NCBI RefSeq assembly: GCF_013386825.1
Contig: NZ_JACARC010000021.1
Span: 134,413-198,412, forward strand
Reading direction: 5' to 3'
Origin: Pseudomonas sp. IPO3778
GTDB taxonomy: Bacteria; Pseudomonadota; Gammaproteobacteria; Pseudomonadales; Pseudomonadaceae
Length of the DNA: 64,000 bases
The translations under genes and the position numbers were made by a program. Within the stretch, counting starts at the first letter, position 1. Each line of letters opens with the position of its first letter. Shown piece after piece: positions 43,975 to 52,378 of the stretch. The notes under the pieces were generated by a model. It was given only the letters and a program-made list of their open reading frames with translations, was not told the origin of the DNA and ran no database searches.

Positions 43975-44871
43975 TCAGCCTTCAATTCCCTCCAACTGCG
44001 CAAGATCCACAAGCAACCCCCGCCCCACCGGTTCCCATCCCAACGTCGCGCGCGTAATCGCACTGGATGCCGGCACATCGTGAGCGGTAAACATCGCCAA
44101 CCAACCAAAAAATCCCTGAGCCTCTTCCGCCGAAATTGATTTAACCGGCAACCCTAGCCGCGCGCCCAACACCTCGGCTATCTCCCGCTGCGACACGCCC
44201 TCCTCCGCCACCGCGTGATACCTCGCGCCCGGCTCAGCCTTTTCAATCGCCAGCCTGTAGAGCCGCGCCACATCCAGAATATGTGCCGCGGGCCAACGGT
44301 TTTTCCCGTCGGCGATGTAAGCGCAAACGCCCTTCTCGCGATACAACTCGATCACCGGGCTGACCAGCCCCTGCCTGAAGGTGTCGTGTACCTGTGGCAA
44401 GCGCATCACCGATACATTCACACCCGTGGCGGCTACAGCGTTGGCCGCTTCTTCCGACGCGGCACGGGGAATCTGCGTGGAGGTCACCACCGCGCCATCC
44501 TCCGTCGCCAACTGGCCCGGCACGGTGCTCGCGATCCCCACGCCGGAGGTGATGATCAGCGGTCGATCCGACCCGGCAAGTGCCTCTCCCAGCGCCTGGA
44601 TAACCCGGCGGTCATCCTCGCAGTTCGCGACGAATGTCGAGAAGTCATGATTGAACGCCAGGTGTATCACGCCATCCGCTTGGGCGGCCCCGGCCTTGAG
44701 GCTTTCAAGGTCCTCAAGCGACCCACGGTGCACCTGGGCACCGGCCGCCTCCAGCGCTGCCACCTTGTCATCCGAACGGCACAACCCCAGCACTTCATGG
44801 CCCGCCGAAATCAGTTCCTTGACGACAGCCGACCCGATAAATCCGCTGGCACCCGTGATAAATATGCGCAT
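43975..44871 (-). CDS. NAD(P)-dependent SDR-family oxidoreductase (extended/atypical)
   Basis: 298 residues. The N-terminal Rossmann motif ITGASGFIGSAVVKELISAGHEV (GxxGxxG) binds NAD(P). The region corresponding to the YxxxK active site is not clearly canonical, which is frequent in this atypical SDR subgroup. The substrate is unknown. It is divergent from an XRE-type regulator 95 bp away, a pair often seen together in Pseudomonas and Burkholderia, so the regulator may control it. Confidence 0.88.
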   Translation of the reverse strand: MRIFITGASGFIGSAVVKELISAGHEVLGLCRSDDKVAALEAAGAQVHRGSLEDLESLKAGAAQADGVIHLAFNHDFSTFVANCEDDRRVIQALGEALAGSDRPLIITSGVGIASTVPGQLATEDGAVVTSTQIPRAASEEAANAVAATGVNVSVMRLPQVHDTFRQGLVSPVIELYREKGVCAYIADGKNRWPAAHILDVARLYRLAIEKAEPGARYHAVAEEGVSQREIAEVLGARLGLPVKSISAEEAQGFFGWLAMFTAHDVPASSAITRATLGWEPVGRGLLVDLAQLEGIEG

Positions 44872-44966
44872 GAACCGTATCTCCGTGTGTATTCAGAGAC
44901 TAATCTGTGCGCTCGCCCTATACGGGTAAAGTAGTGACGTTATCAGGGTATAGAGGCTAACAGGCT

Positions 44967-45833
44967 ATGAGCGCAAACCAGCTGGGCAGCTATCTGAAAG
45001 ACCGTCGCACACGGCTCGATCCGGCGGCGTTCGGCTTCTCATCGGCACGGCGGCGTACGCCCGGGTTGCGCCGCGAGGAAGTGGCGCAGCGCGCCAACAT
45101 CAGCCCCACCTGGTACACCTGGCTCGAACAGGGCCGTGGCGGCGCGCCGTCGGTGGAAGTGCTGGAACGGATTGCCCATGCGCTGATGTTGACCGATATC
45201 GAACGCGAGCATCTGTTCCTGCTGGCCTTCGGCCGCCCGCCAGAGGTGCGCTACCAGCAGAACGAAACGGTGACGCCACGCCTGCAACGGGTGCTGGATG
45301 CCTTGAACCCCAGCGCCGCGATCCTGCGTACGGCGACGTGGGATGTGGTGGCCTGGAACCAGGCGGCGACGGTGATGTTGATGGACTACGGATCCCAGGC
45401 GCCGGAACAGCGAAATATCCTGCGTTTCATGTTCCTGGATCCCAATTCCCGCGCGGCCCAATACGATTGGGAAAGCGTGGCGCGGTTTGTATTGGGAGCT
45501 TTCAGGATTGATACGGCGCGCTCAGGTGCGGCAGAGCAGGTGCAGCCGATGGTCGATGAACTGTGTCGGCGCAGTCCGGAGTTTAAGGCGATGTGGAGTG
45601 AGAACGATGTTCAGGGTGCCCATGGCGATCGCATCAAGCGGATACGCCATTCGGTGTTGGGGCCAATTGAATTTGAGTATTCGGTGTTTGCGGTCGATGG
45701 GCGCAAGGATCTGAATATGGTGGTGTATAACCCGGCGACGCCGGAGGATGCGCAGCGGATTGCGTCATTGATGGATCAGGCGTCAAGTCCAACACTGCAA
45801 TCGCTCGCAACAAGAGAGCATTTGAATCCTTAG
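44967..45833 (+). CDS. XRE-family regulator with MmyB-like ligand domain
   Basis: 288 residues. N-terminal helix-turn-helix (LGSYLKDRRTRLDPAAF; RRTPGLRREEVAQRANISPTWYTWLEQGR, the hallmark of this group) plus a C-terminal MmyB-like PAS-type domain (LQRVLDALNPSAAILRTATWDVVAWNQAA), which binds small ligands such as fatty acids. It probably controls the divergent SDR gene. Confidence 0.92.
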   Translation: MSANQLGSYLKDRRTRLDPAAFGFSSARRRTPGLRREEVAQRANISPTWYTWLEQGRGGAPSVEVLERIAHALMLTDIEREHLFLLAFGRPPEVRYQQNETVTPRLQRVLDALNPSAAILRTATWDVVAWNQAATVMLMDYGSQAPEQRNILRFMFLDPNSRAAQYDWESVARFVLGAFRIDTARSGAAEQVQPMVDELCRRSPEFKAMWSENDVQGAHGDRIKRIRHSVLGPIEFEYSVFAVDGRKDLNMVVYNPATPEDAQRIASLMDQASSPTLQSLATREHLNP

Positions 45834-45900
45834 CCTCACTCACATCATTCTCCTGCGCCTAACCGCGCCGTACGCACGTGCTCATGCCTATTGCCAGATA

Positions 45901-45916
45901 GTATCCATATGGATAC
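45901..45916. promoter_or_regulatory. 16-bp perfect palindrome, probable TA operator
   Basis: GTATCCATATGGATAC reads identically on both strands and ends 11 bp before the toxin start codon. By analogy with HigA/RelB-type autorepression it is the likely antitoxin binding site; it would overlap the promoter. Confidence 0.7.
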
Positions 45917-45927
45917 AGTGAGAATCC

Positions 45928-46221
45928 GTGAACTATCTTGTCCAGCAAACGCAGACCTTCATTACCTGGCATTCAGCAATACGTGATTTACGCGCCAAAA
46001 TCGCCATCGCCCGGCGAATCGATCGCGCATCCGCTGGCAATCTGGGCGATATCAAGACAGTAGGCAATGGTGTCTCGGAAATGCGTGTAGATATCGGTCT
46101 GGGTTATCGAGTGTATTTCACGCTGCGAGGAAGAACCGTCATCGTCTTGCTAGCCGGTGGCGATAAATCCTCACAAGACGCCGACATCCGGCGAGCAAAA
46201 AAACTGGCAAAGGAAGTTTGA
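45928..46221 (+). CDS. RelE/HigB-like addiction-module toxin (Gp49 family)
   Basis: 97 residues. FITWHSAIRDLRAKIAIARRIDRASAGNLGDIKTVGNGVSEMRVDIGLGYRVYFTL is the typical core of the HigB-like killer family (type II toxins with a RelE fold), and GGDKSSQDADIRRAKKLAKE its C-terminal signature. The reading frame opens with GTG at 45928; no ATG is available near. The antitoxin gene starts 3 bp after the stop. It is a second, unrelated toxin-antitoxin pair in the window. Confidence 0.9.
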   Translation: MNYLVQQTQTFITWHSAIRDLRAKIAIARRIDRASAGNLGDIKTVGNGVSEMRVDIGLGYRVYFTLRGRTVIVLLAGGDKSSQDADIRRAKKLAKEV

Positions 46222-46223
46222 TC

Positions 46224-46532
46224 ATGAGCCAAACACTGACGACATTTGATATGGCGGCACTGCTCGACAGTGATGAAGCCATCAGCGAATACCTTTCTCA
46301 AGTTCTGGCCGATGGTGATAACGAGGAGTTCCTCAGGGCCGTCGGGTACGTGGCCAAAGCTCGTGGGATGGCGCGGGTCGCGACCGATACCGGCATGGGC
46401 CGTGAGAGTCTGTACAAGGCATTTGCCCCCGGAGCAAAGCCCCGCTTCGAAACAGTACTCAAGGTGCTTCACGCACTGGGTATCGATCTGCAAGCGCAGC
46501 CGGGGCATGTCGCCAATCATTCGATTATTTGA
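46224..46532 (+). CDS. HigA-like antitoxin with HTH domain
   Basis: 102 residues. DSDEAISEYLSQVLADGDNEEFLRAVGYVAKARGMARVATDTGMGRESLYKAF is characteristic of the putative addiction-module antidote proteins paired with Gp49-type toxins; the second half holds a helix-turn-helix (LSQV... RESLYKAFAPG) for operator binding. A good AAGGAAG site precedes the ATG at 46224. Its end overlaps the convergent MFS gene by 8 bp. Confidence 0.9.
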   Translation: MSQTLTTFDMAALLDSDEAISEYLSQVLADGDNEEFLRAVGYVAKARGMARVATDTGMGRESLYKAFAPGAKPRFETVLKVLHALGIDLQAQPGHVANHSII

Positions 46533-47715
46533 GTGAGCAGCCCCGCTGCACCACCCACGCCAACGGCAACGTCAGCAACAACATCCCCGCCAACACCATC
46601 ACCGCCACGGGCACGCCCATCGAGTCCCCCAGCCCGCCAAACAGCACCGGTGCCAGCGCGCCACCACCGATGGTGCCGGTGTAGAACACGGCAAACGCCT
46701 GCTCCCGCTTGCCTGCGCCCGCCAGGTCCGGCACCGCGCCGTACAGCACCGACGACGTGCCGTTCAACGCGAGCCCCAACACCGGCAACATCACCATCAA
46801 ACCGGTCAACGGCAGGTACACCGCCGCAATGATCAACAGCGCCGTGCTGGTCTCCGTCAGCCACACGGTTTTCATCATGCCGATGCGTGCACCGAGGTAG
46901 CCGCAGAGCAATTTGCCGAAGGCGCCGCCGATAAACAGCATGGTCAGCGCCACGCCAATGCCTGCGGTGCCGGCGCCCTTGGCTTGCAGCAGGAATGGCA
47001 AAAACGTAAGAAAACCCATGCGCACTGCACTGTCGAGCGTGCCCGTGACGATCAGCGCGCGCAGGCCGCTGATGGAGCCGCTTCCTACCAGTGTCTTGGC
47101 GTTTTTCCCGGGAGTGGACGCCGCTGCCTGCGTGGGGATCAGCCACCACAGCAACCCCGCCGCCGCCAACCCCAGCAGGCCCAAAAGCGTCACGCTCGCG
47201 CGCCAACTGATGACGGTCAGCAGCAAGCCAACCAATCCGGGCACCAGGGTTTTGCCAATGTCCCCGGAGAAGTTGTATTGAGACAGCGCCTCCTTGACCC
47301 CTCCTCCGCCCTCATAGGTGTCGGTGATCATCGAAGAAGCCAGCGGATGCTGAGTACTCGCCCCCAGCCCGCCCAACAGCAGCGCCAGCAGCAACATGCC
47401 CAACCCGGTCGCCTGCCCCGCCAACAGATAGGCAACACCGGCAAGCGCCGTCCCGCCCACCAGCATCGGCGTACGGCCCCACCGCTTGGCCGCGCGGCTG
47501 GCCATCAGCTGGAACACCGCCATCATCCCGGAGTAAGCACCGCGCAGCAGGCCAATCTGGGCGTAGGTCATGCCGAACTGCGCTTGCCAGATCGGCAGCA
47601 GCACGTAGATCACATCGGTCAGGCCATCATGAATCGCGTGGGCGCTGCACCCGGCGATCAATGAACGACGGCGGGCGGACGTCTCGGGTACGGGCAAGGC
47701 AACGGCGTCGCTCAT
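46525..47715 (-). CDS. MFS transporter (fosmidomycin-resistance-type)
   Basis: 396 residues with 12 membrane helices. The start AGCSAHAIHDGLTDVIYVLLPIWQAQFGMTYAQIG is like that of the fosmidomycin-resistance subgroup of drug/H+ efflux proteins. The loop GAYSGMMAVFQLMASRAAKRWGR contains the MFS motif. The real substrate is unknown. It is divergent from a LysR regulator across 192 bp holding a strong inverted repeat, so the pair probably forms a regulator-efflux module. Confidence 0.88.
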   Translation of the reverse strand: MSDAVALPVPETSARRRSLIAGCSAHAIHDGLTDVIYVLLPIWQAQFGMTYAQIGLLRGAYSGMMAVFQLMASRAAKRWGRTPMLVGGTALAGVAYLLAGQATGLGMLLLALLLGGLGASTQHPLASSMITDTYEGGGGVKEALSQYNFSGDIGKTLVPGLVGLLLTVISWRASVTLLGLLGLAAAGLLWWLIPTQAAASTPGKNAKTLVGSGSISGLRALIVTGTLDSAVRMGFLTFLPFLLQAKGAGTAGIGVALTMLFIGGAFGKLLCGYLGARIGMMKTVWLTETSTALLIIAAVYLPLTGLMVMLPVLGLALNGTSSVLYGAVPDLAGAGKREQAFAVFYTGTIGGGALAPVLFGGLGDSMGVPVAVMVLAGMLLLTLPLAWVVQRGCSLK

Positions 47716-47808
47716 AAGGTCTTGCTCAGTTCTGGCTGGCGTAGAGGTTGAGGAACGCCGCGCAGCCACACAGGAACTGGGCAGGACGGGCACAATGCAG
47801 GCGCGGTT

Positions 47809-47831
47809 TCATAAAACCTCTCGTTTTATGA
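47809..47831. promoter_or_regulatory. Inverted repeat, candidate LysR operator
   Basis: TCATAAAAC-CTCTC-GTTTTATGA, a perfect 9-5-9 inverted repeat in the gap between the divergent MFS gene and LysR gene. LysR-type regulators bind such dyads; too short and lacking a T-run to be a terminator. Confidence 0.6.
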
Positions 47832-47907
47832 CCAGAGGCCTTTATAGAATGACCCGCACACCCGAGACCAATACCGATTTCGGACCGATCAATACCCTGG
47901 GGCCAGG

Positions 47908-48864
47908 ATGCTCGACCTACGCAAGCTGCGTTACTTTCTGACCGTCGCCGAAGAACTGCACTTCGGCCGCGCCGCCCTTCGCCTGCACCTGGCCCAGCCG
48001 CCGTTGACCCGGCAGATTTCCGCGCTGGAGGCTGAACTGGGGTTTCGTCTGTTCGACCGCACCAGTCGCACGGTTTCGCTCACCGCTCAAGGCCGCTCAT
48101 TCCTGCCCTACGCCCGTGCGGTACTGGAGCAGGTCGACCTCGCCGAAGCCATCGCCGGCAAACTGGCCTCAGGGGCCGCCGGGCAATTGGCGCTGGGTTA
48201 CGTGAGTTCGATCGCTCTGTCGGATTTGTTCAGCCAGGCGATTCAAGCCTTCGCCCAACGCTTTCCCGATGTGCAGTTGACACTGGTGGAGTGCGCCTCC
48301 GGCAGCCTCGGCGCGCAGGTGGCGGATGGCCGCCTGGACATCGGCCTGAGCCGCTTGCTGCCCCTGCCCGGGCAGACCGAGGTGCAGGCGTTGTCGCTGG
48401 GTGAAGAGCGGCTGGTGGCGGCGGTCTCCAGCGACAGCCCGCTGGCTAGCCACGCCGAGGTCAGCCTGACGCAGTTGAGTGCGTACCCGTTGATTCTGTT
48501 TCCCGCCGATTACGGCTCTGGGCTTAACCAGTCCATCGAGCAGCTTTACCGGCACAAGGGTTTGCCATTGCGTGCCGGACCGACAGGACGGCAGATCACG
48601 TCGATCATTGCGCTGGTGGCGGCAGGGCAAGGTGTGGCGCTGGTGCCGGCGTGCACCCAGAGCTTGATGAACAAGGGCGTGACGTATCGGGCGTTGGTGG
48701 ATCTGGATGCGTATGCGCAGTTGCTTGTGCTTACGCGTACTGATGGGCGCAGCTTGATGGTCACGGCATTCCTGACAGTGATTGATGAGTTGTTGCAGGC
48801 TCGCCAAAAGGACCTTTTGGACAAGACCGCAAAGAGCATTTTGAAACAGGCTCTGCTCAGCTAA
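47908..48864 (+). CDS. LysR-type transcriptional regulator
   Basis: 318 residues. N-terminal HTH (LRYFLTVAEELHFGRAALRLHLAQPPLTRQISALEAELG, the classic LysR/CbbR type start) and a type 2 periplasmic-binding-like effector domain. It likely controls the divergent MFS exporter through the inverted repeat between them. The inducer is unknown. Confidence 0.92.
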   Translation: MLDLRKLRYFLTVAEELHFGRAALRLHLAQPPLTRQISALEAELGFRLFDRTSRTVSLTAQGRSFLPYARAVLEQVDLAEAIAGKLASGAAGQLALGYVSSIALSDLFSQAIQAFAQRFPDVQLTLVECASGSLGAQVADGRLDIGLSRLLPLPGQTEVQALSLGEERLVAAVSSDSPLASHAEVSLTQLSAYPLILFPADYGSGLNQSIEQLYRHKGLPLRAGPTGRQITSIIALVAAGQGVALVPACTQSLMNKGVTYRALVDLDAYAQLLVLTRTDGRSLMVTAFLTVIDELLQARQKDLLDKTAKSILKQALLS

Positions 48865-48887
48865 CACGTCCGTGGAGGACAACAGAC

Positions 48888-49298
48888 ATGCTGTACCCAA
48901 TCGCAATTTCAACCGGTGACGAGGACCACGCCTGGGGTGTGGAAGTCCCGGACATTCCCGGTTGCTTCTCCGCCGGAGAGGACCTGGACGACGCCATGGC
49001 CATGGCCCGCGAAGCGATCGAAGGCCATTTCGAGATCCTCGCAGAAGACGGTGCGCCCATTCCTGCTGCACAGAAAGTCACGCTCCATGCAGCTAATCCG
49101 CAGTACGCCGGCTGCACCTGGGCGGTGGTGGACATTGATGTCACCCAGTACCTGTGCAAGGCGCAGAAACTCAACATCACGTTGCCTGGCTACCTGCTGA
49201 ACCGTATTGATGAATATGTACTGCATCACCCGGAAGAAAAAAGCCGTTCGGGGTTTCTTGCATCGGCTGCGCTCAAGGTGCTGCAACAGGACCGGTGA
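48888..49298 (+). CDS. HicB-family antitoxin-like protein (orphan)
   Basis: 136 residues. The N-terminal half (MLYPIAISTGDEDHAWGVEVPDIPGCFSAGEDLDDAMAMAREAIEGHFE) is the degenerate RNase-H-like HicB domain; the C-terminus (LNITLPGYLLNRIDEYV; RSGFLASAALKVL) is a ribbon-helix-helix type DNA-binding tail. HicB normally neutralises the HicA mRNA interferase encoded next to it, but no HicA-type frame lies within the 23-bp upstream gap or directly downstream, so it appears solitary. Confidence 0.88.
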   Translation: MLYPIAISTGDEDHAWGVEVPDIPGCFSAGEDLDDAMAMAREAIEGHFEILAEDGAPIPAAQKVTLHAANPQYAGCTWAVVDIDVTQYLCKAQKLNITLPGYLLNRIDEYVLHHPEEKSRSGFLASAALKVLQQDR

Positions 49299-49382
49299 CT
49301 GCACTTAAGCAAACTCCGAGTGCCACAACGCACCGAGGCCACGATGATGTTCGCCTGTCACCTCTGAATCAGGAACCCCGGC

Positions 49383-49715
49383 ATGCTTCCTTCTGCACAA
49401 CGCACACCAAAACCCGTACTGCGCAAGGTACTGGGCTGGGTGGTGGTCGCCCCTCTGCTGCTTTCGTTTCTCAGGCTGCCCTTTCCGTTGGGACTCGTCC
49501 TGGCGCTGGCGTCCATCGCGGCTTCCGTTTACGGAGCGCGATTTGCTCAGCTGTATGCCAGCCGGCGTGTGACCGTGTTTGCCGTAATCATCACACTGCT
49601 CAACATCGCCTCGTTTTTTGTGATTGGCACTGCATCGGTACTCAAGGCGCTGTATTGGTTTTCGTGGCTTTACTGGTATCCGTATTACGCCAACTGGGTC
49701 TACTGGAACCTCTAA
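49383..49715 (+). CDS. Small hydrophobic membrane protein, unknown
   Basis: 110 residues. Three hydrophobic stretches (VLGWVVVAPLLLSFLRLPF; LALASIAASVYGARFAQLY; VTVFAVIITLLNIASFFVIG) and an aromatic-rich C-terminus (LYWFSWLYWYPYYANWVYW). No signal-peptide cleavage is obvious. I do not recognise the family. It is plausibly a real gene because of the membrane pattern, but has no operon partner. Confidence 0.55.
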   Translation: MLPSAQRTPKPVLRKVLGWVVVAPLLLSFLRLPFPLGLVLALASIAASVYGARFAQLYASRRVTVFAVIITLLNIASFFVIGTASVLKALYWFSWLYWYPYYANWVYWNL

Positions 49716-49804
49716 ATCCCTCGCGAATTCAACCGCAAGAAACGTAGTTCCCCCATGGACCGGCGAATTTACAGTAGCTTCATACCCCCTCAAGGAGCCC
49801 GACC

Positions 49805-50308
49805 ATGTCCTATGAATACACCCTCATGCCCTCCCCCGTCGGCCAACTGACCCTTGTGGCCCGTGACGGAAAACTCACCGCCATCCTGTGGGAAAAAGAG
49901 CGCCCCAACCGTGTTCGACTGGGCGCCCTGCAAGAGGTCAACAACAGCCCGGTGCTGCTGGAAACCCAGCGGCAGTTGAAGGAGTACTTCGCCGGTACCC
50001 GCAACCGTTTCGAGCTGGACCTGGACTTTGCCGGCACCGACTTCCAGAAGAAGGTCTGGCAGGCACTGCTGACCATTCCGTTCGGAGAAACCCGCAGCTA
50101 CAGCCAGATCGCCGTCCAGATCGGCCACCCCAAGGCAGTGCGGGCGGTAGGCGCGGCCAACGGGCGCAACCCGATTTCGATTGTTGCGCCGTGCCATCGG
50201 GTCATTGGTGCGTCAGGCGGTCTGACCGGGTTCGCCGGCGGGCTTGAAGCCAAGCAGTATCTGTTGGAACTGGAGGACGCGGAGGCCGCAAAAGTCGCCC
50301 TCTACTGA
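49805..50308 (+). CDS. ogt: Methylated-DNA--protein-cysteine methyltransferase
   Basis: 167 residues. The suicide repair enzyme transfers alkyl groups from O6-alkylguanine to its own cysteine in the motif IVAPCHRVIGASG (PCHRV). The preceding helix-turn-helix (TIPFGETRSYSQIAVQIGHPKAVRAVGAANGRNP) binds DNA, including the arginine finger. It overlaps the convergent GNAT gene by 96 bp at its 3' end. Confidence 0.97.
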   Translation: MSYEYTLMPSPVGQLTLVARDGKLTAILWEKERPNRVRLGALQEVNNSPVLLETQRQLKEYFAGTRNRFELDLDFAGTDFQKKVWQALLTIPFGETRSYSQIAVQIGHPKAVRAVGAANGRNPISIVAPCHRVIGASGGLTGFAGGLEAKQYLLELEDAEAAKVALY

Positions 50309-51088
50309 CACCGGGACGACAGGGCCACGAAAAAAAGCCTGGTACCCGAACAACCTTACGAACCCCAGCTTTCGATAAAGCGAGACACCCGCCGGCGTGG
50401 CCTCAAGAAAGCATTGCCGGGCGCCCAAGGCCCGGGCGTAAGCCAGTGCAGCGTGAATCAACTGTGTGGCATAGCCTTTGCCGCGAGCGGCTATCTCAGT
50501 GCCGATATCGTTCAGCCTGGCCACCCCCTCGCACATCGACAACGTCAACGAACACACCACCACAGTGTTGACTGACAGTGTGAAGTGGTAAAAGCCTTGA
50601 TCGCTGTCCAGGGCCCTCTGATGCTGGGCCTGATAGTTGGCAATGCCACCCTCCGGCAGCCCGAAGGCGTTGCCTACCGGGCCGGCCCAGTCGCTCAAGT
50701 GCTGCGTCAGGTTGACCCGAGCTTGGCGGTCTGCCGGCAGTGGCGTAAACGTCGACAAATCAAGACACATTGCCGTGGTCTTTTCAAACGCAACGAGGCC
50801 TGAATCCGTCAGCGCCTGCCAAAGGCCTTCGACCTCGTCGTCATGAATCACGACATGTACTCCCAACGGGGTGCGACGGATCAGGTCCTGGGCCTCCAGC
50901 ATGGCTTCATCCAACGCGCCGCTGCCCACCCGGATAGACAACAGGTTCCATGGGGCCGGATCTACCGCGCTAAAATAGGCATTTACACTCGAGCTATAGC
51001 GACGATGCAAAGGACAGACTGCCGCCAAAAAATGCGCTTCGGTCTGGTGATACTGCGTGGTCGCATCGCTGGCTACGGTGGAGTGCAT
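50213..51088 (-). CDS. GNAT-family N-acetyltransferase
   Basis: 291 residues. The C-terminal half carries the GNAT fold: VARLNDIGTEIAARGKGYATQLIHAALAYA is the acetyl-CoA-binding R/QxxGxG/A region and CFLEATPAGVSLYRKLGFVRLFGYQAF the fourth motif. The N-terminal half (about 1-140) has no motif I can name. The last 31 residues are read from DNA antisense to ogt, so the stop may have been lost and replaced further on. The acceptor substrate is unknown. Confidence 0.85.
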   Translation of the reverse strand: MHSTVASDATTQYHQTEAHFLAAVCPLHRRYSSSVNAYFSAVDPAPWNLLSIRVGSGALDEAMLEAQDLIRRTPLGVHVVIHDDEVEGLWQALTDSGLVAFEKTTAMCLDLSTFTPLPADRQARVNLTQHLSDWAGPVGNAFGLPEGGIANYQAQHQRALDSDQGFYHFTLSVNTVVVCSLTLSMCEGVARLNDIGTEIAARGKGYATQLIHAALAYARALGARQCFLEATPAGVSLYRKLGFVRLFGYQAFFRGPVVPVSVEGDFCGLRVLQFQQILLGFKPAGEPGQTA

Positions 51089-51266
51089 GGGGCAAGTCCG
51101 GAGAAAAGCCCAGTCTTCCCCTCGCCGCTTCAGGACACCGTAGGATCACTCCGAAAGGCTCAACAAAAAAACGGACAACGTTATTCAGTCTTCCAATTGT
51201 AAAAAGAAATTTCAGAGCGCGCCCGCGGTCAGTATTTTCATTACCCCCCTTTAAAGGAACACGGTC

Positions 51267-51683
51267 ATGAAATTCTCCGCCATCTCACAGTCCCTGTCCC
51301 GCTGGGCAGGCAGCGCCCGCACGTTCTATGCGGCAGTGGGATTGATCATCCTGTGGAGTTTGAGCGGGCCCTATTTCCACTACAACGACACGTGGCAGCT
51401 GATCATCAACACGTCCACCACCATCATCACTTTCCTGATGGTGTTCCTGATCCAGAACACGCAAAACCGCGACAACGACATTTTGCATATCAAGATCGAC
51501 GAACTGCTGCGCGCCACCAAGGACGCGCAAAACGCCGTGTTGAGCCTGGATGGCCTGGATCGCAAGCAGCTTGAGACATTGCGCAAGGAATACAAAACCA
51601 TGGGCGAGAGCGAAACCATCACCGTTGCCAACCTGACGACAACGGAAGGCGAACAACCGAAGACCGATCTGAACCAGGCATAA
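51267..51683 (+). CDS. Low-affinity iron permease family protein
   Basis: 138 residues. Two helices near the N-terminus (FYAAVGLIILWSLSGPYF; LIINTSTTIITFLMVFLIQNTQ) and a short C-terminal cytoplasmic tail with DILHIKIDELLRATKDAQNAV match the bacterial low-affinity iron permease/Fet4-like family. Transport has not been shown for most bacterial members. A strong AAGGAA site precedes the ATG, and a terminator follows immediately, so it is monocistronic. Confidence 0.88.
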   Translation: MKFSAISQSLSRWAGSARTFYAAVGLIILWSLSGPYFHYNDTWQLIINTSTTIITFLMVFLIQNTQNRDNDILHIKIDELLRATKDAQNAVLSLDGLDRKQLETLRKEYKTMGESETITVANLTTTEGEQPKTDLNQA

Positions 51684-51719
51684 AAAAACGGCGGCTGGAG
51701 TGATCCGGCCGCCGTTTTG
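51683..51719. terminator. Rho-independent terminator
   Basis: AAAAACGGCGGC / GCCGCCGTTTT stem after the iron permease-like gene, overlapping the convergent DUF4142 gene's 3' side. Confidence 0.85.
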
Positions 51720-51739
51720 TCAGGGCGTACTCAAGGCAA

Positions 51740-52267
51740 TCAACCGTCGCCCTGGTGACCTTTTCCGTAAGTCGACGCCAGCGCCCGGGCTTTCTCCAGG
51801 CGCTCTTCCAACCTGGGCAGGGTCTCATCCACCAGGGCCTTTATTTCCGGGATATCCGACTCGGCGCCTTCCTGCTTGAACAGGGCGATCGCGTCTTCAT
51901 TGGCCTTGACCTGCTCGGCGGTGTAGGCAGCATCAAAGGAATCACCCTCCTTGAGCTTCGGCATCAGCGATTCAGCCTTGTCGACGATCTTGTCCCGTGG
52001 CGCCACCGGCAGATCGAGCTTCTTGGCAATGGCCGCCAAGTGCTGATTGGCCAGGGTGCGTTCGTTGATGACTTCGATGGTGTAGTCCTTGATCTCCTGG
52101 GACGAGGTCTTGGCGTGTGCCATGCGGCTGGTCTCGATATCGGCCATGCCCTTGGCCGAAGCCTGCTCGATGAAATCGGCAGGCGACTGGGCGAAAGCAC
52201 TGCTGGCGCCGAGGCCCAGCAGCATCGCGAAACTGGCGGTGCGTAACCGGATAGCCATGCGGCTCAT
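51740..52267 (-). CDS. DUF4142 exported protein (ferritin-like helical)
   Basis: 175 residues with a signal peptide (TASFAMLLGLGASSAFA-QSPA). The four-helix domain (DFIEQASAKGMADIETSRMAHAKTSSQEIKDYTIEVI; LANQHLAAIAKK) is DUF4142. Members are stress-related periplasmic proteins without a known mechanism. The ATG at 52267 has an AGGAGG-like site; the ATG at 52282 lacks one. Confidence 0.88.
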   Translation of the reverse strand: MSRMAIRLRTASFAMLLGLGASSAFAQSPADFIEQASAKGMADIETSRMAHAKTSSQEIKDYTIEVINERTLANQHLAAIAKKLDLPVAPRDKIVDKAESLMPKLKEGDSFDAAYTAEQVKANEDAIALFKQEGAESDIPEIKALVDETLPRLEERLEKARALASTYGKGHQGDG

Positions 52268-52378
52268 GATAGGTTCCTCCACGTAATAAACAGGTGCAGG
52301 GAAATAAACCCCGCCCTGAATCTGAATTTTCAGGGCGCTAAAGGTTTAGAAAAAACTTGCCAGTGCGACGAACGGTCG

